Program-made: the position numbers and the translations under genes
Shown here: positions 1-7,551 of the stretch, one piece after another
Layout of the letters: every line of letters starts with the position of its first letter
Numbering within the stretch: the first letter of the stretch is position 1
The notes under the pieces: generated by a model
Told to the model about the DNA's origin: nothing
What the model saw: only the letters and a program-made list of their open reading frames with translations
The model's database searches: none
From: Azoarcus sp. CIB
GTDB taxonomy: Bacteria > Pseudomonadota > Gammaproteobacteria > Burkholderiales > Rhodocyclaceae
NCBI RefSeq assembly: GCF_001190925.1
Contig: NZ_CP011072.1
Coordinates: 3,720,001 to 3,784,000, forward strand
Direction: 5' to 3'
DNA: 64,000 nucleotides

Positions 1-252
1 CTGGTCCAGCTCGTCGAGAGCCAAGCCTCGTGCGAACTCTACGGCCTGCTCAAGCGCACGGACGAGAAGTTCGTGACCGAGCGCGCCTACGAGAACCCGA
101 AGTTCGTCGAGGACATGGTGCGCGACGTCGCCGGCCTGCTCAACGCCGAGAAGCGCATCGTCCGTTTCGTGGTGGAATCGGAGAATTTCGAATCCATCCA
201 CAACCACTCGGCCTACGCACTCATCGAACGCGACAAGCGCCGCGACGCCTGA
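1..252 (+). CDS. folE2: GTP cyclohydrolase FolE2, C-terminal 83 residues (5' truncated by window edge)
   Basis: This is the tail of a zinc-tolerant type IB GTP cyclohydrolase, which converts GTP to 7,8-dihydroneopterin triphosphate for folate and queuosine synthesis. The frame is open from base 1 and closes with TGA. The visible protein contains a [15 protein letters not shown] stretch, then [19 protein letters not shown] and NHSAYALIE near the end, all typical of the FolE2 C-terminus as I know it. The catalytic N-terminal part lies outside the window. An intrinsic terminator follows directly. The call rests on the conserved tail alone but these blocks are distinctive. Confidence 0.88.
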   Translation: MVQLVESQASCELYGLLKRTDEKFVTERAYENPKFVEDMVRDVAGLLNAEKRIVRFVVESENFESIHNHSAYALIERDKRRDA

Positions 253-275
253 GCCGGCACGACGCTTGAACGGAA

Positions 276-313
276 AACGGGAGGCCGCATACAGCGGACC
301 TCCCGTTTTTTTG
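276..313 (+). terminator. Rho-independent terminator after folE2
   Basis: A GC-rich hairpin (ACGGGAGG-CCGC, ATACA-type loop, GCGG-A-CCTCCCGT) is followed by seven T residues. It sits 24 bases after the folE2 stop. The convergent MaoC gene ends at 349 and has no T-tract of its own here. Confidence 0.85.
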
Positions 314-348
314 TTGCGCGCAATGGCCCGCGAACGGGCCGAAACACG

Positions 349-798
349 TCAATCGCGCGCGGGAACCATCATCTCCGCCTCGCCTTCCAGCACTACCTTG
401 CCGCCCACCGTGCACACGGTGTCGAAGATCGCGCGCCGCTTCGGCGTGTTCAGCTCCTTCAGCGTGACACGCGCCACCACCGTATCACCCGGCTTCACCG
501 GCGCCTTGAACTTGAGCGTCTGCGACAGATAGATGCAGCCCGGCCCGGGCAGCTTGTTCGCGAACAGCGCGGAGATGTAGCTCGCCGACAGCATGCCGTG
601 GGCAATGCGGCCGCCGAACATCGAGGCCTTGGCGTATTCGTCATCGAGATGGGCCGGATTCGTGTCGCCGGAAACTCCTGCGAACATCAGGATGTCGGCA
701 TCCGTCACGGTGCGGCCAGTCGCGGCGGACATGCCCACCTTCAGATCCTCGTAGCGGTATCCGAGGAACTCGGAAAAGTCGCGGGTTTGTTCAGTCAT
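349..798 (-). CDS. MaoC-family (R)-specific enoyl-CoA hydratase, 149 aa
   Basis: A short single-hotdog hydratase of the MaoC/PhaJ type. It would hydrate trans-2-enoyl-CoA to (R)-3-hydroxyacyl-CoA, linking beta-oxidation to polyhydroxyalkanoate supply or to an oxidation route. The hydratase motif is visible at about residues 43-50 (GDTNPAHL, with the catalytic Asp and His), followed by a GRIAHGML segment. The length fits the 135-160 aa single-domain family. The ATG is chosen because AAGGGG precedes it by about 12 bases; the open frame upstream does not resemble the family. The gene stands alone between convergent and unrelated genes. The exact acyl-CoA preference cannot be read from the sequence. 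Confidence 0.85.
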   Translation of the reverse strand: MTEQTRDFSEFLGYRYEDLKVGMSAATGRTVTDADILMFAGVSGDTNPAHLDDEYAKASMFGGRIAHGMLSASYISALFANKLPGPGCIYLSQTLKFKAPVKPGDTVVARVTLKELNTPKRRAIFDTVCTVGGKVVLEGEAEMMVPARD

Positions 799-989
799 CT
801 CGGTTGGTTTCCCCTTAATCCCCTTCCCGGCACGCAACTGTCGCGCCCGACGCAGGGCTTTATATTTGTCACAAAAAGCCGGCCCGACTCTCCGGGCTCG
901 ACCCCGGGAGCATAACCCAACCATCACGACACAGGTGTGACAGACGGCAAGCGCCTTCCCCGCCGCGGGCAAGTACGTCGTCGTCGCGG

Positions 990-1271
990 TCAGCCCCCAT
1001 GCTCTTGCTCGTACGCGGACGGGCTGACCCCTGCATGTGCGAGATATTCGCGCAGCTGCTTGATGTCCTGCTTCGTACAGGCGCTGCCGTGGTGCGGATA
1101 GTGCAGGAATCCCTCGACCTTGTTCAGCACGATGCGAAAGCGGGCGCCGTGCGCCGGTTCGATGGCCGCGCCGAGGTGAATGAGCAGCGACTCGATCTCG
1201 CGCCAATGAATGTTGGCACTGACCGGGTCCTGGAAGATGGCGCGCAACAGCGCGATATGCTTGTGGCTCAT
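990..1271 (-). CDS. HicA-like small protein, no antitoxin partner visible (93 aa)
   Basis: This small protein resembles the group often annotated as HicA-family toxins, mRNA interferases with a double-stranded-RNA-binding fold. It keeps a GARFRIVLN strand and a HHGSAC segment in the place of the catalytic GSHH-type loop. A strong ribosome binding site (AAGGAGG) lies 8 bases before the ATG. Unlike canonical hicAB pairs, no HicB-type ORF is adjacent: the flanking genes are a MaoC hydratase and a spermidine-synthase-like protein. In relatives this subgroup is usually a lone gene as far as I recall, so a toxin role is doubtful and a conserved RNA-binding role is an alternative. Confidence 0.55.
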   Translation of the reverse strand: MSHKHIALLRAIFQDPVSANIHWREIESLLIHLGAAIEPAHGARFRIVLNKVEGFLHYPHHGSACTKQDIKQLREYLAHAGVSPSAYEQEHGG

Positions 1272-1343
1272 GATCTCGACCTCCTTCCGATGACGCCCCT
1301 TTCCGTGTGGCCGGCGGCGCCTTTGCCCCGGTACGCCGTGCCG

Positions 1344-2228
1344 TCAGTCGTCCCGCGTGCGGCGGAAGTCCTCTTCCCATAGGTCGGGGCGATAGTGCGC
1401 GCGGCGCTCGAGGCGCTGCTGGATGCGTTGCGCTGTCGACACTATCCCAATCGGGTGATGCGTGGCGAGCATTCGCGCACGTTCCAGCAGTTGCCGGCGC
1501 CGCGGCGGAAAGCCGCGCCCCTTGCAGGCGAAAGCGATGCGGTTGCTGTCGTGCTCGGCGCCGATCGCGACGAAGCGGTCCTCGAAGCTGTCGCGGATGC
1601 GCGACGCGTACAGCCCGTAACGCCGGTCCCCGGACCACAGATTCACCGCCATGACCCCGCCAATGGCGAGCATCGTGTGGCAGTCGTCGTAGAATCCCGC
1701 AGTGCTCAGGCGCTCGGGCTGACCGCCGCGATCGAAACCGTCGACCAGCAGCACATCCGGGGCATGCACCCGCCGGCGCACGTAATCGGCACCATCGGCA
1801 CACACCACCCGAAAACGCTCTCCGTCCGGCGGGATGCCGAAAGCGTCGCGCAGCGCGATCACGTCCGGATCGATCTCGACGGCAGTGAACCGAACCTCCG
1901 GCAAGGTGCGCAGACAGTATTTCGCCAGCGACCCGCCACCGAGTCCGATCATCACGATGTCGCGCGGCTCAGGATTGAAGAGCAGGAATCCCATCATCGC
2001 CCGCGTGTAGTCGATCTCGAGGGTGTCGGGATCGTCGAGCCGCATCTGGCTCTGCACCGTCAGGGCCTCGAAGTGCAGCGCACGCATTCCGTCCGTTTCG
2101 ACGACATACGGACGCCCCTCCTCGCCTGCCGTTGCCGCGAGAGCGCAGTACCGCAACAGGGAGTACTGATCGAGCGTCATTTCCACAAGCCCGTCATCGG
2201 ACGACCGGCGATTCAGAATGTACGTCAC
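1344..2228 (-). CDS. Spermidine-synthase-like SAM-dependent transferase, 294 aa
   Basis: The core is a Rossmann fold of the spermine/spermidine synthase family. A nucleotide-binding loop (MIGLGGGSLAKY) lies at about residues 92-103, then VEIDPDVI and a CADGADYV acidic segment. True aminopropyltransferases carry a D-S/T-S/T-D-P motif for polyamine binding; here the matching place reads VDGFDRGG, so the substrate is probably not putrescine. The start is GTG, the first start in a good context; an ATG-led shorter form is also possible. No speD or other polyamine gene is nearby. Function beyond SAM-type binding is not assignable from sequence. Confidence 0.7.
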   Translation of the reverse strand: MTYILNRRSSDDGLVEMTLDQYSLLRYCALAATAGEEGRPYVVETDGMRALHFEALTVQSQMRLDDPDTLEIDYTRAMMGFLLFNPEPRDIVMIGLGGGSLAKYCLRTLPEVRFTAVEIDPDVIALRDAFGIPPDGERFRVVCADGADYVRRRVHAPDVLLVDGFDRGGQPERLSTAGFYDDCHTMLAIGGVMAVNLWSGDRRYGLYASRIRDSFEDRFVAIGAEHDSNRIAFACKGRGFPPRRRQLLERARMLATHHPIGIVSTAQRIQQRLERRAHYRPDLWEEDFRRTRDD

Positions 2229-2289
2229 CGCGTGGTGACAACGATGGTAACCCGCCGCGAACCTGAACGCATGTTCCGGGCCCGGAAAT

Positions 2290-2317
2290 GAAAAGACCGC
2301 CTTGCGGCGGTCTTTTC
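2290..2317. terminator. Hairpin terminator serving tRNA-Pro (minus strand)
   Basis: A nearly perfect stem AAAAGACCGCC / GGCGGTCTTTT with a four-base loop lies just past the CCA end of the tRNA on its transcribed strand. The stem's A/T ends give a short U-tract in either direction, so it may also stop plus-strand readthrough. Confidence 0.75.
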
Positions 2318-2326
2318 ACGGATTCT

Positions 2327-2403
2327 TGGTCGGGGAAAGAGGATTCGAACCTCCGGCCCCTGCGTCCCGAACGCAGTGCTCTACCAGGCTGAGCTATTCC
2401 CCG
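2327..2403 (-). tRNA. tRNA-Pro(CGG)
   Basis: The minus strand folds into a complete 77-base tRNA with encoded CCA. The acceptor CGGGG pairs with CCCCG, the D-arm reads AGCTCAGCCTGGTAGAGC, the anticodon stem CTGCG/CGCAG encloses loop TTCGGGA with anticodon CGG, and the T-loop is TTCGAAT. It reads proline codon CCG. It starts only 14 bases after the ispB stop, so it may be processed from an ispB transcript. Confidence 0.95.
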
Positions 2404-2406
2404 ACG

Positions 2407-2442
2407 CTTTGCAGTTGTCAGTGATCTCGACCAACTGCAAAG
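2407..2442. promoter_or_regulatory. 11-bp perfect inverted repeat between ispB and tRNA-Pro
   Basis: CTTTGCAGTTG and CAACTGCAAAG form a perfect 11-bp stem with a 14-base loop. The repeat covers the last codons and stop of ispB and ends four bases before the tRNA 5' end. There is no U-tract on the transcribed strand, so it is not a standard terminator. A processing or stability element between mRNA and tRNA is a plausible reading. Confidence 0.6.
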
Positions 2443-3386
2443 TCCGATAATTGTAGCAGCGCTTCTTTGAAAATGGAAGGGGAAAGTACAGAAAGCGCAT
2501 CGGTCGCCAGCTTGGCCTCGGCGCGCGCGTAACGGCGCGTCTCATCCAGCGCCCCGGATTCATGGATCGCGACGAGGATTGCAGCGAAGTCGTCGCGCCC
2601 GCCCGTTTCGATTGCCCGACGCACGAGCGCCGCCTGCTCCGGCGTGCCGTGCTGCATGGTGTGGATGAGCGGCAGCGTCGGCTTGCCTTCGGCCAGGTCG
2701 TCGCCAAGGTGCTTGCCGGTCGCGGCTTCATCCGATGAGTAGTCCAGCACGTCGTCGATGAGCTGGAAGGCCGTTCCCAGGTGCATGCCGAAAGCCGCAA
2801 TCGCGGCTTCCGTCTTTTCATCCGCACCACCGAGGATCGCGCCCAGGCGCGTCGCGGCCTCGAACAGCTTCGCCGTCTTGTAGCGGATGACGCGCAGGTA
2901 GTCTTCGATCTCGACGTCGGCGTTGTGGCAGTTGAGCAACTGCAGCACCTCGCCTTCGGCGATGATATTGGTCGCATCGGCCAGCACCTGCATCACGCGC
3001 ATGTTGTCGACGCCGACCATCATCTGGAAAGCGCGCGTGTACAGGAAGTCGCCGACCAGCACCGACGCGGCATTGCCGAACATCGCGTTTGCGGTCTTGT
3101 TGCCGCGCCGCAGCTCCGATTCGTCCACGACATCGTCGTGCAGCAGGGTCGCCGTGTGGATGAACTCCACGACTGCCGCCAACTGGTGATGGTGCGTCCC
3201 TTCGTACCCCATCGCACCTGCTGCGAACAGCACCAGCGCCGGACGCATGCGCTTGCCGCCGCTGTGGATGATGTACTCCGCAACCTGGCGGATCAGGACG
3301 ACGTCGGAATGGAGACGCTGGCGAATGACCGCATCGACCGCCTGCATGTCGGCGGCGATCGGCGCGTAGAGCTGCTTGGTTGACAA
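2418..3386 (-). CDS. ispB: Octaprenyl diphosphate synthase, 322 aa
   Basis: This trans-prenyltransferase extends farnesyl diphosphate with isopentenyl units to make the ubiquinone side chain. Both Asp-rich motifs are present: HDDVVDES near residue 83 and DDVLDYSSD near residue 211, with GGKRMRPAL near residue 43 and a KTAKLFE motif between them. The length matches the family. The frame begins with TTG, and no in-frame ATG lies upstream; an internal ATG (residue 14) would cut conserved sequence, so TTG is preferred although no strong ribosome binding site is visible. In many betaproteobacteria ispB lies beside rplU; here rplU is 18 kb away. Confidence 0.93.
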   Translation of the reverse strand: MSTKQLYAPIAADMQAVDAVIRQRLHSDVVLIRQVAEYIIHSGGKRMRPALVLFAAGAMGYEGTHHHQLAAVVEFIHTATLLHDDVVDESELRRGNKTANAMFGNAASVLVGDFLYTRAFQMMVGVDNMRVMQVLADATNIIAEGEVLQLLNCHNADVEIEDYLRVIRYKTAKLFEAATRLGAILGGADEKTEAAIAAFGMHLGTAFQLIDDVLDYSSDEAATGKHLGDDLAEGKPTLPLIHTMQHGTPEQAALVRRAIETGGRDDFAAILVAIHESGALDETRRYARAEAKLATDALSVLSPSIFKEALLQLSDFAVGRDH

Positions 3387-3473
3387 GATGAAGCGCCCGA
3401 CGGAACAAAAAGAAGATGGTAGGGGGGGGAGCGGCGTGCCGTCAAGAATCGCACGCAGGCCGCCTTCGCGCGC

Positions 3474-4220
3474 TCACGCGCGCGAGGCGCGGACGATGTC
3501 GGGGCGATCGGTGATCACGCAGTCGACGCCCCATTGGAACAACGTGTCGGCCCGCCCGGGATCGTTGACCGTGTAGGTCACCACCCACAGGCCGGCTTCG
3601 CGCGCCGCCGCGACGCAGCCGGCATCGAGGTGGCGGTGATCGGCATGGAGGGCCGCAGCGCGCAGCCGGCGGCAGCGCGCGAGCCAGTCGGACGGCACGG
3701 CCCCGACCAGCAGTCCCCGTTGCAGGCCGGGCGCGAGCGAAGCCGCGATTTCAAGCGCGCGTTCGGAAAACGAGGACAGCAGGACCGCGTCCGGCGCAGC
3801 GGCCCACAGCGTGCGCGCACGTCGCACGACGCGCTCCGCCGTCTCGACATCGGTTCCGTGCGACGGCTTGATCTCGAGGTTCACCGCCAGCCCCAACGCC
3901 TGGCAGCGGGCCGCGGCGAGATCCAGGCAGGGAACGGGTTCGCCCGCGAAGCGCGGATCGAACCAGGACCCCGCATCGAGTGCGAACAGGGCGTCGTCGG
4001 AGGTGTGCGCGACCGGCCCGTAACCGTTGGTGGTGCGTTCGAGCGTTTCGTCGTGGATCAGCACCGGCGAAGCGCTGCCGCTGAGCATCACGTCGAACTC
4101 GACGCCGCGGCAGCCGTTCGCAGCCGTCGCGGCAAGCCCGGCCAGAGTATTCTCAGGCGCGAGCGCTCCGCCGCAGCGATGCGCAAGCACCGCGGGGAGC
4201 GGGAACTCCGGGCGGTGCAC
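3474..4220 (-). CDS. ugpQ: Glycerophosphodiester phosphodiesterase, 248 aa
   Basis: A cytoplasmic GDPD of the UgpQ type, hydrolysing glycerophosphodiesters to glycerol-3-phosphate and an alcohol. The N-terminal AHRCGGALAPENT block (usual form HRG), the EFDVML metal-ligand segment and HDETLERTTNG follow in family order. The GTG chosen here leaves ten residues before the HR motif, as usual, and begins eight bases after the ugpB stop; an upstream GTG at 4259 would overlap ugpB by 32 bases and is the alternative. The Cys replacing Gly in HRG is mildly unusual. It directly follows ugpB, so uptake and hydrolysis of glycerophosphodiesters are linked. Confidence 0.87.
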   Translation of the reverse strand: MHRPEFPLPAVLAHRCGGALAPENTLAGLAATAANGCRGVEFDVMLSGSASPVLIHDETLERTTNGYGPVAHTSDDALFALDAGSWFDPRFAGEPVPCLDLAAARCQALGLAVNLEIKPSHGTDVETAERVVRRARTLWAAAPDAVLLSSFSERALEIAASLAPGLQRGLLVGAVPSDWLARCRRLRAAALHADHRHLDAGCVAAAREAGLWVVTYTVNDPGRADTLFQWGVDCVITDRPDIVRASRA

Positions 4221-4227
4221 CCCGGAC

Positions 4228-5547
4228 TCAGCGCGGAACGGGGAACATCGCCTGGACACGCGTCACCGCGTTGTCCAGGGCTTCCTTGGCCGGCTTGCGG
4301 TCGGCCCACACGGCGCTCAGCTCCTCGTCGAGGATGCCCAGCACGCGCGCACGGCCGATGAAGCCCGATGCACTCGAATCGGCGGTCGCGGGCTTGTTGC
4401 CGAGTTGGGCGACGGCGACCTTCACGTTCTCGAGGTCGGCGCCGAGGACGTCGCTCTGCGCGGCAAACAGGCCGGCGCGGTTGAGCGGCAGATAGCCGGA
4501 TTCACGCTGCCATGCGACCTGGTTTTCAGGTTGCAGCCAGAAGGCGACGAAGCGCGCGACGCCCTTGTACTCGGCCGGCTTCTTGCCCGCCGCGACCCAC
4601 ATCGCAGCACCATCGGCAAGGGTGTTCTGCGGGGCGCCGGGGAAATCTTCGTGATACGGCAGCGGCGCGATGCCGATGTCGAATCCGGCCTTGCGGCGGA
4701 AATCGGTCCAACTGGACGACGGGGCGGCAATGACGGCGCATTCGCCCGAGGCGAAACGCTGCTCGGCCTCGGACTGGGCATCGAAGGTGTGGAGGTAGCG
4801 TGCGCGATGCCAGCTCGCCATCATCGCGACGTGCTTGACCTGCAGCATGCCGTTGAAGGCGGGACGCTCACCCTTGCCCTGGCGTGCCGCGACCGGCTCG
4901 TTGTGCCAGGCGCTGGTGTTGCCGATCATCACGCGCCCGGGCTGGGACACGGTGTAGGGGCATTTCGAGCCCGCATCGAAAAGCTGGCCGAGCGCCTGCT
5001 GCAGGTCGAACCAGGTCTTGGGCGGCGCATCGGGGTTGAGCCCCGCGCGCTGGAACTCCTTGCGGTTGATGTACATCACCGGTGTCGACAGCCCCACGGG
5101 AAGCGCCAGCAGCTGCCCCTTGGCATCCGTCAGGGCGCGATCCATCATTGCCGGCGGCTTGAGCGTCTGCAGCGGCACGCCCGCTTCGCGCATCACCCCG
5201 GAGAGGGCCTTGTAACGCGGCTTGCCGGCGCCGAGGAACTGCTCTTCGGCGCTCCCCTCCAGGATCGCCATGTGCGGCGCGTCCGTGTCGCTCCACGTCG
5301 CAGCCTGGACGACGAGGCGATAGTCCTTGCTGCCCTCGTTGAAGCGTGCGGCGAGCTTCTGCAATGCCTCTTCGCGCTCGGGGCCGAGTTGATGCACGAG
5401 ACGGATCTCCGTCGGCCCCACCGGCTCTGCGGCCGCCTTGGCAGGTTTCGCCTTGGCCGCATACGCAGCGACCGGGAATCCGACACACACCATCGCGGCG
5501 ATACCGGCCACGACACCATTACGCAACACTCGAGCCAAGGGCTTCAT
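4228..5547 (-). CDS. ugpB: sn-glycerol-3-phosphate-binding periplasmic protein, 439 aa
   Basis: This is the solute-binding component of the Ugp ABC importer. It has a Sec signal peptide (Lys/Arg n-region, then a hydrophobic stretch ending VAAYA) and blocks matching E. coli UgpB as I remember it: LLALPVGLSTPVMY, PPKTWFDL, FASGECAV, APQNTLADGA and SGYLPLNR. Length agrees with UgpB (about 438 aa). The ATG is chosen for its AAGGA site and signal peptide; the open frame upstream is not conserved-looking. The permease genes ugpA and ugpE and the ATPase ugpC, normally between ugpB and ugpQ, are absent here. Confidence 0.93.
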   Translation of the reverse strand: MKPLARVLRNGVVAGIAAMVCVGFPVAAYAAKAKPAKAAAEPVGPTEIRLVHQLGPEREEALQKLAARFNEGSKDYRLVVQAATWSDTDAPHMAILEGSAEEQFLGAGKPRYKALSGVMREAGVPLQTLKPPAMMDRALTDAKGQLLALPVGLSTPVMYINRKEFQRAGLNPDAPPKTWFDLQQALGQLFDAGSKCPYTVSQPGRVMIGNTSAWHNEPVAARQGKGERPAFNGMLQVKHVAMMASWHRARYLHTFDAQSEAEQRFASGECAVIAAPSSSWTDFRRKAGFDIGIAPLPYHEDFPGAPQNTLADGAAMWVAAGKKPAEYKGVARFVAFWLQPENQVAWQRESGYLPLNRAGLFAAQSDVLGADLENVKVAVAQLGNKPATADSSASGFIGRARVLGILDEELSAVWADRKPAKEALDNAVTRVQAMFPVPR

Positions 5548-5584
5548 TCCTGCTTCCTTAACGACCGTAGAATGCCAAAGTTTC

Positions 5585-5590
5585 ATTATA
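5585..5590 (-). promoter_or_regulatory. Candidate -10 element for ugpB
   Basis: A perfect TATAAT on the minus strand lies 38 bases before the ugpB ATG. No convincing -35 is present at 16-18 bases, and no Pho-box repeats (CTGTCAT-type) were seen, so phosphate regulation as in enteric bacteria is not evident. Confidence 0.45.
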
Positions 5591-5698
5591 AGACCCTTCT
5601 GCCCGGACGACCCGGGCCGGGATTCCGACATTGCGTCAAGATTTTTCCTCAGCGGACGTTATAGATCCCGAACCCCGTGACAGGCACAAGGTAGCCCC

Positions 5699-6109
5699 AT
5701 GCTCGCGCAACGTGTGATTCCTCTTTTCCTGCTCCTGAGCCTCGGCGCCTGCGAGCAGTTGAGCAACGCGCTCGACCTGCCCGACCCCCAGAAGACGGCC
5801 GCCCTTGCCGAAGCCGAGGGAAAGGCGATCGGCGGCGCCTGCCGGCACGCCGGCCGCTCGCTGGAAGACTGCTATGCCCTCAATGCCAAGGCGCAGAAGG
5901 CGGCCATCTTCGCGGGCTGGCGCGAGATGAACGACTACATGACACAGAACAACCTACCGAACGTACCGTCGCAGATCGCCCATCCCCAGGCACCGATCCC
6001 GCCGGCGGCCCAAGCGGCGGGTGGCGGCGCCCCTGTCGCAGCGGATGCGGGCATGGTCGCAGCACCCGTGGAAGATCGTGCGGCGAAGCGCCCGCGGGCG
6101 GCGCAGTAA
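5699..6109 (+). CDS. Small lipoprotein of unknown function, 136 aa
   Basis: I do not recognise a family. The N-terminus is a lipoprotein signal: short n-region, FLLLSLGAC lipobox with the acceptor Cys at residue 18. Asp is not at +2 (Glu is), so outer-membrane sorting is likely. The mature part has two further Cys residues (about residues 48 and 58) in a short helical domain, then a Pro/Ala/Gly-rich low-complexity tail from about residue 90. It is divergent from ugpB and upstream of rlmM on the same strand. Confidence 0.7.
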   Translation: MLAQRVIPLFLLLSLGACEQLSNALDLPDPQKTAALAEAEGKAIGGACRHAGRSLEDCYALNAKAQKAAIFAGWREMNDYMTQNNLPNVPSQIAHPQAPIPPAAQAAGGGAPVAADAGMVAAPVEDRAAKRPRAAQ

Positions 6110-6131
6110 TGGGAATGTCATGAGCAGCCGG

Positions 6132-6152
6132 GCGCCGGATGCGTTCCGGCGC
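6132..6152 (+). terminator. Weak terminator-like hairpin after the lipoprotein gene
   Basis: GCGCCGG and CCGGCGC form a 7-bp stem around a seven-base loop, followed by only three Ts. It could slow or stop transcription before rlmM, but the short T-tract makes this uncertain. Confidence 0.35.
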
Positions 6153-6238
6153 TTTGCGGCTCCTCCGCCGCGGCTTATCATCCGCGGCCATTCGATAACA
6201 GCACACAGCGCGGCAGTTCCCGCAGCGAGCCCCTCCCC

Positions 6239-7348
6239 ATGTCCCTGACCCCGTCGCCGCGATCCGGCCTTGCCGCCAACGGCCTTCTTGCCCTTTGTCG
6301 GGCCGGCTTCGAGAAGGAAGCCGCAGCCGAACTCGATGAATTCGCCGCCGGACTCGGGCTGATGGGCTTCGTGCGCGCCCAGCCGGGTCAGGCGTTCGTC
6401 GTGTTCGAAACGCCCGAGCCGATTCCGTTCACGGAGCTCGCCGAGCGCTGCGACTGGCGCAGCCTGATCTTCGCCCGCCAGCTCCTGCCCTGGTTCGCGC
6501 GCATCACCGACCTGCCCGAGCGCGACCGCGCGACGCCCATCGTCGCCGCGGTGCGTGCGAGCGGCCAGCGCTTCGCCGACCTGCTGCTGGAAACGCCCGA
6601 CACCGACGAGGCGAAGCAGCAGTCCGGCTTCTGCAAGCGCTTCACGGCGCCGCTGCAGCGCGAGCTCGACAAGGCCAACACCTTCCGCGAACGCGCGAAG
6701 GGCCTGCCGGCGCTGCACGTGCTGTTCGCCGACGCCCATACGGCCTGGCTGTGCGCCGCCCTACCGGGACGTGCCGCCCTGTGGCCGATGGGCGTGCCGC
6801 GCCTGCGCATGTTGCGCGAGGCGGCAAGCCGGTCGACGCTGAAGCTCGCCGAGGCGTTCTTCACGCTGCTCACCGAGGAGGAACGCAACGCCAGCCTGCG
6901 CCCGGGCCTGCGCGCCGTGGACCTCGGCGCCGCGCCCGGCGGGTGGACTTGGCAGCTCGCGCACAGGGGGCTGCGTGTCACGGCGATCGACAACGGCCCG
7001 ATGGCACCGTCGGTGATGGCAACGGAGATGGTCGAGCACGTGCGTGCGGACGGATTCACGTGGCGACCGCCGCGCCCCGTCGAATGGCTGGTGTGCGACA
7101 TGGTCGAGCAACCGACGCGCATCGCGGCGCTGGTCGCCGACTGGATCGGTACGGGCCGCTGCCGCAGGGCGATCTTCAATCTCAAACTGCCGATGAAGAA
7201 GCGCCTCGAAGCAGTCGAACAGTGCCGCGCAATCATCGCCAAGCGGGTCGGGCCACACGGGCCATTCGAGCTGCGCATGAAGCATCTGTACCACGACCGC
7301 GAAGAGATCACCTGCTACCTCGCGCTGCGCAATCCGGGCGGTGTCTGA
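6239..7348 (+). CDS. rlmM: 23S rRNA C2498 2'-O-ribose methyltransferase, 369 aa
   Basis: RlmM (YgdE) methylates the ribose of C2498 in 23S rRNA using SAM. The N-terminal THUMP-like domain (about residues 15-180) is followed by a Rossmann methyltransferase domain. The SAM loop VDLGAAPGGWTWQLA lies near residue 223, CDMVEQPT follows near 285, and the catalytic Lys of the K-D-K-E set is in NLKLPMKKR. The C-terminal RMKHLYHDREEITCYL block is typical of the family. Length is close to the E. coli protein. The ATG follows a purine-poor stretch, but no better start exists. Confidence 0.93.
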   Translation: MSLTPSPRSGLAANGLLALCRAGFEKEAAAELDEFAAGLGLMGFVRAQPGQAFVVFETPEPIPFTELAERCDWRSLIFARQLLPWFARITDLPERDRATPIVAAVRASGQRFADLLLETPDTDEAKQQSGFCKRFTAPLQRELDKANTFRERAKGLPALHVLFADAHTAWLCAALPGRAALWPMGVPRLRMLREAASRSTLKLAEAFFTLLTEEERNASLRPGLRAVDLGAAPGGWTWQLAHRGLRVTAIDNGPMAPSVMATEMVEHVRADGFTWRPPRPVEWLVCDMVEQPTRIAALVADWIGTGRCRRAIFNLKLPMKKRLEAVEQCRAIIAKRVGPHGPFELRMKHLYHDREEITCYLALRNPGGV

Positions 7349-7387
7349 GAGCGGGGTTCCGTCAAGGGCGACGCTGCCTGCATCGCA

Positions 7388-7416
7388 ACAAACGGGCGCG
7401 ATCATGCATGTATAAT
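7388..7416 (+). promoter_or_regulatory. Promoter -10 region for rhlE with long 5' leader
   Basis: A perfect TATAAT is at 7411-7416, leaving a leader of roughly 130 bases before the rhlE ATG. The -35 region at the right distance is poor. The leader contains a CCGG-rich inverted repeat (CCGGCCTGCCGG). Long structured leaders are common for cold-inducible DEAD-box helicase genes. Confidence 0.5.
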
Positions 7417-7551
7417 GCGCGCTTTAAAGCATCCGGCCTGCCGGTTGGCGCGAGCCCTTTCCGGAACCCCGACGTTCCGGTCTCAGTTCCTCCAGTCGCC
7501 TCTTCTGGCGTCGCGCCCGACGCGACAGGCCCCCATGGAAGATAGGCGCCT

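Noticed and set aside
349-1803. 484-codon single gene containing the MaoC domain at its end
   Set aside because: Only the last 149 codons resemble a protein family and they have their own ATG and ribosome site; the rest overlaps two other good genes.
4027-5664. 545-codon open frame on the plus strand opposite ugpB and ugpQ
   Set aside because: It is the GC-rich antisense of two well-recognised genes; its translation is His/Arg/Asp-rich with no family motifs.
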